Part shown: piece after piece, positions 1 to 8,101 of the stretch
Layout: each line of letters opens with the position of its first letter
Position numbering within the stretch: the first letter of the stretch is position 1
Source: JAEUIZ01 sp046155605
GTDB lineage: Bacteria; Planctomycetota; Phycisphaerae; Phycisphaerales; UBA1924
Direction of reading: 5' to 3'
Length of the DNA stretch: 64,000 nucleotides
Assembly (NCBI GenBank): GCA_046155605.1
Contig: JBJXFQ010000054.1
Span: 24,717-88,716, forward strand
Notes under the pieces: generated by a model
Database searches by the model: none
What the model was told of the DNA's origin: nothing
Seen by the model: only the letters and a program-made list of their open reading frames with translations
Translations under genes and position numbers: made by a program

Positions 1-3000
1 CGCGCCCTCGACGCCGCACCGATCTCCCCCGAGCAGCGCGTCGCCGTCGTCGCCCTCAAACTCGCCGGTGCCCAGGCGCTCGTCAACACCCTCGATGACA
101 TGCTCTCGCCCGCCGCCCAGCCGGGCCAGACCGGACCCGCCGCCGCCCTCGCCGAGCAGGTCCGCCGCCTCTCCATGTCTCGCGCGGGCATCGGTCAAGG
201 CGACCTCAGCCTTGATCTTGCGGTGCCTCTTCGCCTCATTGCTGACGCTCAGACCAACTCCATCATCATCGCCTCAAGCCAGTCCAACGTCGCGGCGCTT
301 ACCGAGGTCATCCGCACGCTCGACGCCCTGCCCATCGGCGACGCCGTCGTCGTTCGAATGTTCCCGCTCTCCAACGCCTCCGCCGTGCGTGCCAAGGCCG
401 TCGTCGATGACCTCTTCCGCCAGGGCGACGCGCTCCGCAAACTCCCCGGCACGGGCCGCTCGGGCCTCCCGACCACCGCCACCGGCAAGGCCCTCGCCGG
501 CGAGGTCGCGGTCTCGGTCGATGAGCGCACGAACACACTCGTGGTCGCGGGCCGCGAAGAGGCCGTCGCCCTCGTCGAGGTGCTCATCAAGGACCTCGAT
601 TCCGACCAGGTCTCCAAGTGGATCGAGCCGACGCTGATCTCGCTGCGGCACGCCGACGCGCCCACGCTCGCCGACACGCTCATCAACGTGCTCGTGAGGG
701 GCCAGACCGTCTCGCCCGAGGCCCTGGGGCTTCAGAAGCAGGTCGGCCGCCTCCGCATGCTCAAGAGCGGGCGAGCCCTCGACGATCCGTCCGCCCGCAT
801 CGAGGCCGATCTCTTCGCCCCGCTCTCGGGCCTTGTCATCATCGCCGAGCCCCAACTCAACGCCCTCATCGTCGTCGGCTCGCGCGCCAACGCCGAGGTC
901 GTGCGCGAACTGGTAGCGATGCTCGATGTCGAGGCCGCCTCCGTCGCCAACACCGTCCGCACCTTCCCGCTCACGCACGCCGCCGCTGATCGCGTCGCCT
1001 CCATCGTCGCGGACATCTTCAGCCAGCGCCAGCGAGACCCCGCCGCGAGGGCCGAGGATCGTCTGATCGTCTCGGCCGATCTCCGCACGAACGCGCTCAT
1101 CGCCTCGACCAGCCCGAAGAGTTTCTCGATCCTCGAAACTCTGCTGAAAACGCTCGATTCAGAGCGAGCCAACTCCACCGTCGGGCTCCATGTCGTCGCT
1201 GTCACCGGTGCCGATGCCGTCGCGCTCGCCCCGCGAATCGCCCGCTTGATGCAGGAGCGCATCCAGGCCGCCCAGCGATCGGGCGAGATCAAGAGTCCCA
1301 CCGACACGTTCAGCATCGAGGCCGACGCCGCCAACAACATGCTCATCGTCGCGTGCAGCGACGAGAATCTGCGGCTCGTCTCCGAACTGGTGGCGACGCT
1401 CTCGTCGGGCAACGCGGCCCTCGCCGAATCGACCCGCACCGACCTCATCCAACTCAAGGCCGGCCGCGCCGCCGATGCCTCCGCGACCGTCCGCCAACTC
1501 TACGCGGACAAGGAGAACGAACGTCGCGGCGACGGCGCGGTCAATGTCCTGCCCAACGACCGCCTCAACGCCCTCGTCGTCACCGGCACCGACGACGACA
1601 TCGCCCAGATCCGCCGACTCGTCGAACGGCTCGAATCCGCCGACGTTGTCACCGCCCAGGATATCCGGCGAATCTCCCTCAACTCCGCCAACGCCATCGA
1701 GGTCGTCACGCTCCTGCAAGGCGTCCTCGCGGGCCGGCCGGTGGGCGGGAGCGCCGACTCCGCCTCGCGCCAGGCCACGCGCCTCCGCTTCTTTCGCGAG
1801 CAGGTCGCCGGCAGCATCGAGCAGAAGACCGGTGCCGAGCCGACCGAGGCGCAGATCGACGGTGCCATCCGCGAGCAGGTCAGCCTCAACTCCGACTCCC
1901 GCACCAACTCCGTCGTGGTCAAGGCGCCGCCCGAGATCATGGCCATCGTGCAGGACATCATCAGCGACCTCGACACCACCTCCGCCGGAGCGCGCCGCAT
2001 CGAATCGTTCCGTCTCGTCAACGCCGACGTGCGCCAGATGGCCGACCTCCTCCGCGACATCTTCACCCTCCGCCAGCAAGGCAATCGCTACGTCCTCGTT
2101 CCCTCGCCCGCCTCCACCGAGCCCGGTGCCGAGTCCGCCTCCACGCTCACCCCCGTCCCCGACGAGCGCCAGGAACTCTCCATCGCTATCGACGCCCGCA
2201 CCAACACCCTCATCGTCAGCGGCACCGACGAGTACCTCACTCGCGTTCGCCAGGTCGTCGCCGATCTCGACTCCATCGAGGCCACCGAGCGCACGCAGCA
2301 GGTCTATGCCATCCGCAATGCCAAGGCACGCGACGTCGCCACAACCCTCCAGTCCTACTTCAAGGGCGAGTCCGATCTGCAGCGCCAACTCCTCGGCCCC
2401 GACCAGTCCGGCTCGATCATGCGGCAACTCGAGCAGGAGGTCACGGTCGTCGGCGACGAGAAGAGCAACAAACTCGTCATCTCGACCTCCCCGCGCTACA
2501 TGGACATGGTCCTCAAGATGGTCAAGGAACTCGACGCCGCACCGCCGCAGGTCGTGATTCAGGTTCTCCTCGCCGAGGTCACGGTCGATTCGTCCGAGAC
2601 CTGGGGTGCCGATCTGACGATCAACAACTTCGGCGGCGACAACTACAACTTCGCCGGCCTCGCCGCGGGCGCGGGCGTCGCCGCGGCCTTGGGCGTCCCC
2701 AACCTCACCTTCGCCTCTTCCGATTTCGAACTCATCCTCCGCGCCCTCGAGGCCCAAGGTCGCCTCCAGGTTCTCTCCGGCCCCTATCTCCAGGCCCGCA
2801 ACAACGAGCCCGCCTCCATCAACGTCGGCGACAACATCGCCATCGTCCAGGGAACCGAGCGCACGCCCCAGGGCTCCATCCGTGCCGACGTCAAACGCGA
2901 GGACGTCGGCATCAAACTCAACGTCACACCCTCCATCAGCCCCGACGGTTTCGTCCGCATGGAAATCTCGCCCGAGATCTCCACCGTCAGCCAGAAAACC

Positions 3001-3396
3001 ACGCAAATCTCGGAAGACTTCCTCGCCCCCATCATCAACAAACGCAACCTCCAGACCACCGTCACCGTGAAAGACGGCCAGACCGTCGTTCTCGGCGGCC
3101 TCCGTCAGACCACCCAGGACCAGCGCCGAACCAAGGTTCCGCTGCTCGGTGACATCCCCGGCATCGGCTCGCTCTTCCGGTCGACGCAGACCACCGAGGT
3201 CAAGACCGAACTCCTTGTCATCCTCACGCCCCGCGTCATCTACAGCGACTCACCAGAGGCCGACGAGCGCCAACGCAAGTTCCTCGATTACAAGATCGAA
3301 TCCCTCGAAACGCCCGAGTCCGTCCGCGAAGAGATGGAACGCGTCGGCCGCTTCGAACGGCCGATTCCCGCCTCCGGCAAAGGCCCACAACCATGA
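1..3396 (+). CDS. Secretin (GspD/PilQ superfamily), 5'-truncated by window edge
   Basis: The frame is open from the first base, so the start lies upstream; the first in-window ATG is at 100. The visible 1131 residues hold about nine repeats of a secretin short-domain pattern. Each has a core like DxRTNxLIVxG followed by a helix ending in LD, with cores near DAQTNSIII, DERTNTLVV, EPQLNALIV, DLRTNALIA, DAANNMLIV, NDRLNALVV, DSRTNSVVV, DARTNTLIV and DEKSNKLVI. The last 250 residues are the secretin pore domain, with LLAEVTV, GDNIAIVQG, DGQTVVLGGL, VPLLGDIPGIGSLF and LLVILTPRVI. Secretins form the outer-membrane ring of type II secretion or type IV pilus systems. The stop overlaps the next gene by 4 bases, suggesting translational coupling. 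Typical GspD has three or four N-domains, so nine is unusual. No other secretion gene is visible here. Confidence 0.9.
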   Translation, partial: RALDAAPISPEQRVAVVALKLAGAQALVNTLDDMLSPAAQPGQTGPAAALAEQVRRLSMSRAGIGQGDLSLDLAVPLRLIADAQTNSIIIASSQSNVAALTEVIRTLDALPIGDAVVVRMFPLSNASAVRAKAVVDDLFRQGDALRKLPGTGRSGLPTTATGKALAGEVAVSVDERTNTLVVAGREEAVALVEVLIKDLDSDQVSKWIEPTLISLRHADAPTLADTLINVLVRGQTVSPEALGLQKQVGRLRMLKSGRALDDPSARIEADLFAPLSGLVIIAEPQLNALIVVGSRANAEVVRELVAMLDVEAASVANTVRTFPLTHAAADRVASIVADIFSQRQRDPAARAEDRLIVSADLRTNALIASTSPKSFSILETLLKTLDSERANSTVGLHVVAVTGADAVALAPRIARLMQERIQAAQRSGEIKSPTDTFSIEADAANNMLIVACSDENLRLVSELVATLSSGNAALAESTRTDLIQLKAGRAADASATVRQLYADKENERRGDGAVNVLPNDRLNALVVTGTDDDIAQIRRLVERLESADVVTAQDIRRISLNSANAIEVVTLLQGVLAGRPVGGSADSASRQATRLRFFREQVAGSIEQKTGAEPTEAQIDGAIREQVSLNSDSRTNSVVVKAPPEIMAIVQDIISDLDTTSAGARRIESFRLVNADVRQMADLLRDIFTLRQQGNRYVLVPSPASTEPGAESASTLTPVPDERQELSIAIDARTNTLIVSGTDEYLTRVRQVVADLDSIEATERTQQVYAIRNAKARDVATTLQSYFKGESDLQRQLLGPDQSGSIMRQLEQEVTVVGDEKSNKLVISTSPRYMDMVLKMVKELDAAPPQVVIQVLLAEVTVDSSETWGADLTINNFGGDNYNFAGLAAGAGVAAALGVPNLTFASSDFELILRALEAQGRLQVLSGPYLQARNNEPASINVGDNIAIVQGTERTPQGSIRADVKREDVGIKLNVTPSISPDGFVRMEISPEISTVSQKTTQISEDFLAPIINKRNLQTTVTVKDGQTVVLGGLRQTTQDQRRTKVPLLGDIPGIGSLFRSTQTTEVKTELLVILTPRVIYSDSPEADERQRKFLDYKIESLETPESVREEMERVGRFERPIPASGKGPQP

Positions 3397-3881
3397 TCGT
3401 CCGATCGCTCATGCTCGTCTTGGCCGTCTTCGTGCTCGCCGCCTGCGTCGTCGATACGCCCTCGCGCCCGTCTTCGCCCACCGGCACGCCGGGCACCGTC
3501 TCCGCGAGCGTCTCCGACTTCACCGACACCGACGCCAATCGCTTCCGTGACAGCGCCCGCGTCTTTGTCTATGTCTTCCAGGGTGCCGCCGAGAACCCGG
3601 TCCCCATGCGCGCCAAGGGAGCCTTCGAGTTCCGCCTCGAACGCCGTGACGGCACCATCATCCATCAATGGCGTTTCAACGCCAAGCAAACCGCCGCCGC
3701 GCTCGCCAACCTGCCTCCCGGCCCGGGGTTCGTCTTCGACCTCTCGCTCATCGGCCGCGACCAACTCTCCGACACCGAGGCCGAACTGGTTACCGTCTTT
3801 ACCCCCGATCGCGCCCAGCCCCTTGCCGCTCGCTCCCGTGCCGTGATCCTCATCGGCTCGATGAGCCGACCCAAATCCTGA
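3393..3881 (+). CDS. Small lipoprotein coupled to the secretin gene
   Basis: The 162-residue product starts with a hydrophobic signal and a lipobox (VLAAC, Cys about 18), so it should be a lipid-anchored envelope protein. The rest has no catalytic motif I recognise; the pattern ARVFVYVFQGAAENPVPM followed by beta-rich sequence suggests a small beta-sandwich. Its ATG overlaps the secretin stop (ATGA), so the two are almost certainly co-translated. Position suggests a role with the secretin, for example a pilotin-like assembly factor, but that is inference from neighbourhood only. Confidence 0.75.
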   Translation: MIVRSLMLVLAVFVLAACVVDTPSRPSSPTGTPGTVSASVSDFTDTDANRFRDSARVFVYVFQGAAENPVPMRAKGAFEFRLERRDGTIIHQWRFNAKQTAAALANLPPGPGFVFDLSLIGRDQLSDTEAELVTVFTPDRAQPLAARSRAVILIGSMSRPKS

Positions 3882-3998
3882 CTCGGGCATCGCCCGACCA
3901 TCACAGCAGGGGTCCGTACCACGACCTGTCGAAAGCCCATGGCCAACTCATCCCTCTGAGGACGGCTGATCGTCCTTGGGTATCTTGCCCACGTCTCG

Positions 3999-4018
3999 TC
4001 TTAGCGCCCTCTTAGCGC
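3999..4018 (+). promoter_or_regulatory. Pho-box-like direct repeat upstream of pstS
   Basis: Two copies of the 9-mer TCTTAGCGC lie at 3999-4007 and 4010-4018, exactly 11 bases apart. Pho boxes bound by PhoB/PhoP are direct repeats with an 11-base period, and the TTAGCG core recalls the TTAACA-like half-site of Bacillus PhoP. The element lies 70 bases before the pstS start. No third unit is seen on either side. The regulator gene is not in the window. Confidence 0.4.
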
Positions 4019-4088
4019 TCCCGCGAACGACCTCCCCGCGAGTGTCGCAAATAATCAACCGCTCATACACACCCACAGGAGATTCCTG

Positions 4089-5048
4089 ATGCGCCGACTC
4101 TTCGCCGCGGTCATGACGCTGGTTTCCATCCCAGCCCTCGCCCAGCACGTCCCCATCGACTCCCAACTGACACCCTACACGCCCACTTCCGGCGTCAGCG
4201 GGAGCGTCAAGAGCATGGGCTCGGACACCATGAACAACCTCATGGCTCACTGGGGCGAGGAGTTCAAGCGCGTCTACCCGAACGTCAAAGTCGAGGTCGA
4301 GGGCAAGGGCTCCAGTTCCGCCCCGCCCGCGCTGATCGAGGGCCAGGTCCAGTTCGGCCCGATGAGCCGCGCCATGAAGGCCAAAGAGATCGACGACTTC
4401 GAGAAGAAGTTCGGGTACAAGCCCACCGGCCTCACCGTCGCCATCGACACTCTCGCCGTCTTCGTTCATAAGGATTGCCCGCTCTCCGAGGTCACCATCG
4501 AGCAACTCGCGAAGGTTTTCTCCGTCGTCGGTCCCGACATGACCTGGGACCAGATCGGTGTCAACGACCCCGCCTACAAGGGCAAACTCATCGGGCTCTA
4601 TGGCCGCAACTCCGCCTCCGGCACCTACGGTTATTTCAAAGAGCACACGCTGGGCGGCAAGGACTACAAGCCCTCCGTCAAGGAGCAGCCCGGGTCGTCC
4701 GCGGTCGTCCAGGCCGTCGCCAACGACGCCTTCGCCATCGGCTACTCCGGCCTCGGCTACAAAACCGCCGGCGTCAAGGCCCTCAAGATCTCCCCCAAGA
4801 CGGGCCAGCCCGCCATCGAGCCGACCCTCGAAACCGCCTACTCGGGCGACTATCCCATCGCTCGCCCGCTGCTCGTCTACGTCAACTTTGACTCCAAGAC
4901 CGGCCTCGACCCGCTCCGCGCCGAGTTCGTCAAGATGATCTACAGCCGCACCGGCCAGGAAGGCGTCGTCAAGGACGGCTACTTCCCCGTCACCGCCGAC
5001 CTCGCCCGCGACGAACTCAAAAAGGTCGGCATCAAGCCGTCGTTCTAA
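4089..5048 (+). CDS. pstS: Phosphate-binding protein PstS
   Basis: This 319-residue protein has a short signal peptide (MRRLFAAVMTLVSIPALAQ) and then a phosphate-binding protein fold. Diagnostic pieces are GSDTMNNLMAHWGEEFKR near the N-terminus, GKGSSSAPPALIEGQVQFG (anion-binding loop), and GRNSASGTYGYFKEHTLGG with a conserved SGT. It should capture phosphate in the periplasm and hand it to the PstCA permease encoded next. An AGGAG ribosome site lies 7 bases before the ATG. It opens a pstS-pstC-pstA-pstB operon. The protein is close to the usual length for the family. Confidence 0.93.
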   Translation: MRRLFAAVMTLVSIPALAQHVPIDSQLTPYTPTSGVSGSVKSMGSDTMNNLMAHWGEEFKRVYPNVKVEVEGKGSSSAPPALIEGQVQFGPMSRAMKAKEIDDFEKKFGYKPTGLTVAIDTLAVFVHKDCPLSEVTIEQLAKVFSVVGPDMTWDQIGVNDPAYKGKLIGLYGRNSASGTYGYFKEHTLGGKDYKPSVKEQPGSSAVVQAVANDAFAIGYSGLGYKTAGVKALKISPKTGQPAIEPTLETAYSGDYPIARPLLVYVNFDSKTGLDPLRAEFVKMIYSRTGQEGVVKDGYFPVTADLARDELKKVGIKPSF

Positions 5049-5062
5049 CAGGCCCGCTTTCG

Positions 5063-5089
5063 GCGGCGCAGGCAGCCCGCTTGCGCCGC
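5063..5089 (+). promoter_or_regulatory. Intercistronic hairpin 1 between pstS and pstC
   Basis: An 8-bp perfect stem (5063-5070 with 5082-5089) with an 11-base loop lies 14 bases after the pstS stop. No T-tract follows, so it is not a standard intrinsic terminator. Such stems after a binding-protein gene often protect its mRNA from 3' decay, raising it over the permease messages; that role is inferred. Confidence 0.5.
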
Positions 5090-5140
5090 TGTCGTGGAGT
5101 TGATCGCGACATAGGCCGGAGTGTGCCTGCTTGTGTCGCA

Positions 5141-5160
5141 CCGATCGCGCTGGCGATCGG
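5141..5160 (+). promoter_or_regulatory. Intercistronic hairpin 2 between pstS and pstC
   Basis: The sequence CCGATCGC-GCTG-GCGATCGG forms a perfect 8-bp stem with a four-base loop. It is the second stable stem in the 174-base pstS-pstC gap. No T-run follows, so mRNA stabilisation or partial attenuation is more likely than full termination. Confidence 0.5.
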
Positions 5161-5222
5161 AGTTTCTGGATCACGGTCGCGGCGGGCTCTTCGCCGGGGG
5201 CTCCTTCCATACTCCGCACACC

Positions 5223-8099
5223 ATGAGCCCCGCACGACAAAGACCCACCTCTCGCTCCACGCGGTTCTGGGATCGCTTCTGGGGTGCGGTCGTGTCGATC
5301 GGCGGGCTCAGCGTCATCGTCGCTGTCCTCGGCATCTTCCTCTACCTCGTTGTCACTGTCATCCCGCTCTTCGAGCCCGGCCGCGTTGCCGACCCCGAGC
5401 CCTCGACGCTCGCCACTGCCGCTACTCCCATCGCGCTCCTCACGGACGAGTATCTCGGGCTCGCAGCCGCGTACCACGCCGACGGCACGCTCCAACTCCA
5501 CCACATCCCCACACGCACACTCCTCGGCCGGACCTCCCTCGCTTCCTCTACAGGCCTCGCTCCCGCCGCGGGTTCGTCCTCCCCAACCCCCTCCGCGCTC
5601 TCATGGGATCATGCCACTGGCCTCATCGCGGTTGGGTTCTCCGATGGCTCGATTCGTCTGGGCAGCCTCACCTTTGCCTCCGAGACCTTCCGCGCCGACG
5701 ACTCCGCTGCTCCGCCCCCGTCCTCCTCCGACCGCATCCCCTGGCCCGCCCCTTCCCCCTCGCTTGCATCGGTCGACGCCTGGCCCGGCGAAGCCCACCG
5801 CATCGCCCCGGATGCCTGGCGAATCACTCGCCCGGCCTTCGAACTCCGCGAGCCGATTACCCCCAAAGTCGGGGCTGGTTCACCCTCGCCCGTCGTGGCC
5901 ATTGACTATCGCCGTCGTGCCGATCTCGAACTCCTCGTCGTCCTCCGTGCCGACGGTTCCGCCGAGTTGGACCACGTCCGCACCGTCCGACCCTTGGGCG
6001 GCGGCAAGCCGCGCGTGCGCCTCACCACCTTTCCCGTTCCCTTCCAGCGCCCCGCCGATCGCCAGCAGCCCCTCCTCGCACTTGCCACCTCCGACGGCGG
6101 CAGCATCCTGTTCCTCTGGCGTGATGGCTTCATCCAGCGATACGCCTGTGCAAATCCCGAAGCCCAGCCCATCACGCTTGCCGAGTCTTTCTCGACGCTC
6201 CCGCAGGGCCGCTCCGTCACTTCCACCGCCGCGCTGCTGGGAGGCCTCACGCTCCTCATCGGCGACGACTCGGGCCATGTCTCCGGCGTGTTTTCCGCCT
6301 ACGACCCCGCCGCGCCAACCGCCGATCATCAGCGCCTCGTCCGCGCCGCCCTCTTTCGCGCTTCGGATCTTCCAATCACGCGCCTAGCGCTCAGCCCGCG
6401 CGATCGCTCCTTCCTCGCCGCCGACGACCACGGCCGGCTGGTTGTCATCAACGCCACCAGCGGCAAGATCGTCGCATCGTCAGACGCCCTGCCCTCGGCC
6501 CCCGCCGCAGTTGCCATCGCGCCCAAGATGGACGCGCTCGTCACCCTCGATGCCGCTGGAACGCTCACTCGTATCCCGCTTGACCCAGGCCACCCCGAGG
6601 CCAGCACTTCAGCCCTCTTCGCACCCGTTTGGTACGAGGGCCTCCCAAAGCCTGCCCACGTCTACCAGTCCTCCTCCGGCGATGACGCCGCGGAGCCCAA
6701 GTTCGGGCTCGTCGCCCTCATCGTCGGCACCCTCAAAGCCACCGTCTTCTCCATGCTCTTCGCACTTCCCATTGCCGTCCTCGCCGCCATCTATACCAGC
6801 GAGTTCCTCCATCCCAAGGTCCGCGGCAAGGTCAAGCCCGTCATCGAACTCATGGCCTCCGTTCCCTCCGTCGTGCTGGGGTTTATCGCGGCCGTCATCG
6901 TCGCTCCCTTCCTCCGCGATCGCGTCCCGATGCTCCTCGCGGCCTTCGCCGTCGTTCCCGCGACCGTCCTCATCGCCGCGCACCTCTGGCAGGCCGTGCC
7001 CTCGCGTGCCGCGGCCCGCGCGGGCACCCTCGGCCGTCTCATCCTCGTCTCCCTCGCCGTCGTTCTCGGCGTCTTCCTCTCCGCCGTCATCGGCCCGCGC
7101 GCCGAGTCCATCCTCTTCTCGCCCACCATCGCCGATCGCCTCGTCATCGCCGGCCACGTCGAGCCCGCTCTGGAATCCGAGCGCCCCGCCTGGCTCGGCG
7201 GACGAGATTCCCTCAGCCCCGACGACCAACGCCGCCTCCGCGCCTCAAACCTCTTCCTCCGCGATGGGCGGCTCGTCCGCCCAGCCCCAGTCTCCAAACA
7301 GCAACTCGCCGCCATCAACGCCGATCTCGCCGCACGCGGCCTCGCAAGGCCGAGTTTCCTCCAGTGGCTCGATGGCAACATCGGCGGTCCGCGCCCGGGC
7401 TGGATCATCGTTATGATCCTCCCCGCCGCCGCCATCGCCTTTGCCGCCCAATCACGCCTCATGGGCCGCCAACTCAATCAGCGGTTCTCTCGACTCCCGC
7501 GCCTCGCCGCGGCGGCCGCCGATCTCGCGCGTGCCCTTGCCAGCATGGTTGCCGCCGTACTCCTCGCGCTCCTCTTGGCCCAAGCCCTCACGCGCCTGGG
7601 CCTCGATCCGCGCGACGTTGTCTTCGGGCCTTACAGCCAGCGCAACACCCTGGTCGTCGGCCTCATCATGGGCTTCGCCGTCATCCCCATCATCTACACC
7701 ATCGCCGAGGACGCGCTCTCGAGCGTCCCCGCCTCGCTCCGCTCCGCCTCGCTCGGCGCCGGTGCCACCCCCTGGCAGACCGCGGTCCGTGTCGTGCTTC
7801 CCGTCGCCGCCAGCGGCATCTTCTCCGCCGCAATGATCGGCCTGGGCCGCGCCGTGGGCGAGACCATGATCGTTGTCATGGCCACCGGCAACACACCCAG
7901 CATGGACTGGAACATCTTCTCCGGCTTCCGCACCCTCTCCGCTAACATTGCCGTCGAACTCCCCGAAGCCCCCAAAGACTCCACCCACTACCGAATCCTC
8001 TTCCTCTGCGGGCTTGTGCTCTTCGCCATGACCTTCGCCATCAACACCACCGCCGAGATCTGCCGCCAGTATTACCGCCGACGCAACGCCGCACTTTGA
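5223..8099 (+). CDS. pstC: Phosphate ABC transporter permease PstC with large extracytoplasmic insertion
   Basis: I chose the ATG at 5223 because the upstream GTG (5121) would add an unlikely, hairpin-covered leader. The 958-residue product starts with a membrane helix (about residues 20-50). A roughly 450-residue soluble segment with repeated beta-strand patterns (GTLQLHHIP, GLIAVGFSDGSIRLG, DDHGRLVVINATSGKIVAS) follows, resembling a WD40-like propeller. The permease proper begins near residue 500 (FGLVALIVGTLKATVFSML) and contains VPSVVLGFIAA and, after a second insertion, the transmembrane signature with SAMIGLGRAVGETMIV. PstC forms the membrane channel with PstA. The long form is known from other Gram-negatives. 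It ends just before pstA. Confidence 0.9.
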   Translation: MSPARQRPTSRSTRFWDRFWGAVVSIGGLSVIVAVLGIFLYLVVTVIPLFEPGRVADPEPSTLATAATPIALLTDEYLGLAAAYHADGTLQLHHIPTRTLLGRTSLASSTGLAPAAGSSSPTPSALSWDHATGLIAVGFSDGSIRLGSLTFASETFRADDSAAPPPSSSDRIPWPAPSPSLASVDAWPGEAHRIAPDAWRITRPAFELREPITPKVGAGSPSPVVAIDYRRRADLELLVVLRADGSAELDHVRTVRPLGGGKPRVRLTTFPVPFQRPADRQQPLLALATSDGGSILFLWRDGFIQRYACANPEAQPITLAESFSTLPQGRSVTSTAALLGGLTLLIGDDSGHVSGVFSAYDPAAPTADHQRLVRAALFRASDLPITRLALSPRDRSFLAADDHGRLVVINATSGKIVASSDALPSAPAAVAIAPKMDALVTLDAAGTLTRIPLDPGHPEASTSALFAPVWYEGLPKPAHVYQSSSGDDAAEPKFGLVALIVGTLKATVFSMLFALPIAVLAAIYTSEFLHPKVRGKVKPVIELMASVPSVVLGFIAAVIVAPFLRDRVPMLLAAFAVVPATVLIAAHLWQAVPSRAAARAGTLGRLILVSLAVVLGVFLSAVIGPRAESILFSPTIADRLVIAGHVEPALESERPAWLGGRDSLSPDDQRRLRASNLFLRDGRLVRPAPVSKQQLAAINADLAARGLARPSFLQWLDGNIGGPRPGWIIVMILPAAAIAFAAQSRLMGRQLNQRFSRLPRLAAAAADLARALASMVAAVLLALLLAQALTRLGLDPRDVVFGPYSQRNTLVVGLIMGFAVIPIIYTIAEDALSSVPASLRSASLGAGATPWQTAVRVVLPVAASGIFSAAMIGLGRAVGETMIVVMATGNTPSMDWNIFSGFRTLSANIAVELPEAPKDSTHYRILFLCGLVLFAMTFAINTTAEICRQYYRRRNAAL

Positions 8100-8101
8100 C
8101 C

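Noticed and set aside
1159..3006. 615-residue minus-strand frame opposite the secretin gene
   Set aside because: Asp/Gly/Val-rich composition with no motif; a GC-rich antisense shadow of a clear coding gene.
3948..5504. 518-residue minus-strand frame over pstS and the start of pstC
   Set aside because: Low-complexity Glu/Gly/Asp sequence antisense to pstS, with no ribosome site or homology signal.
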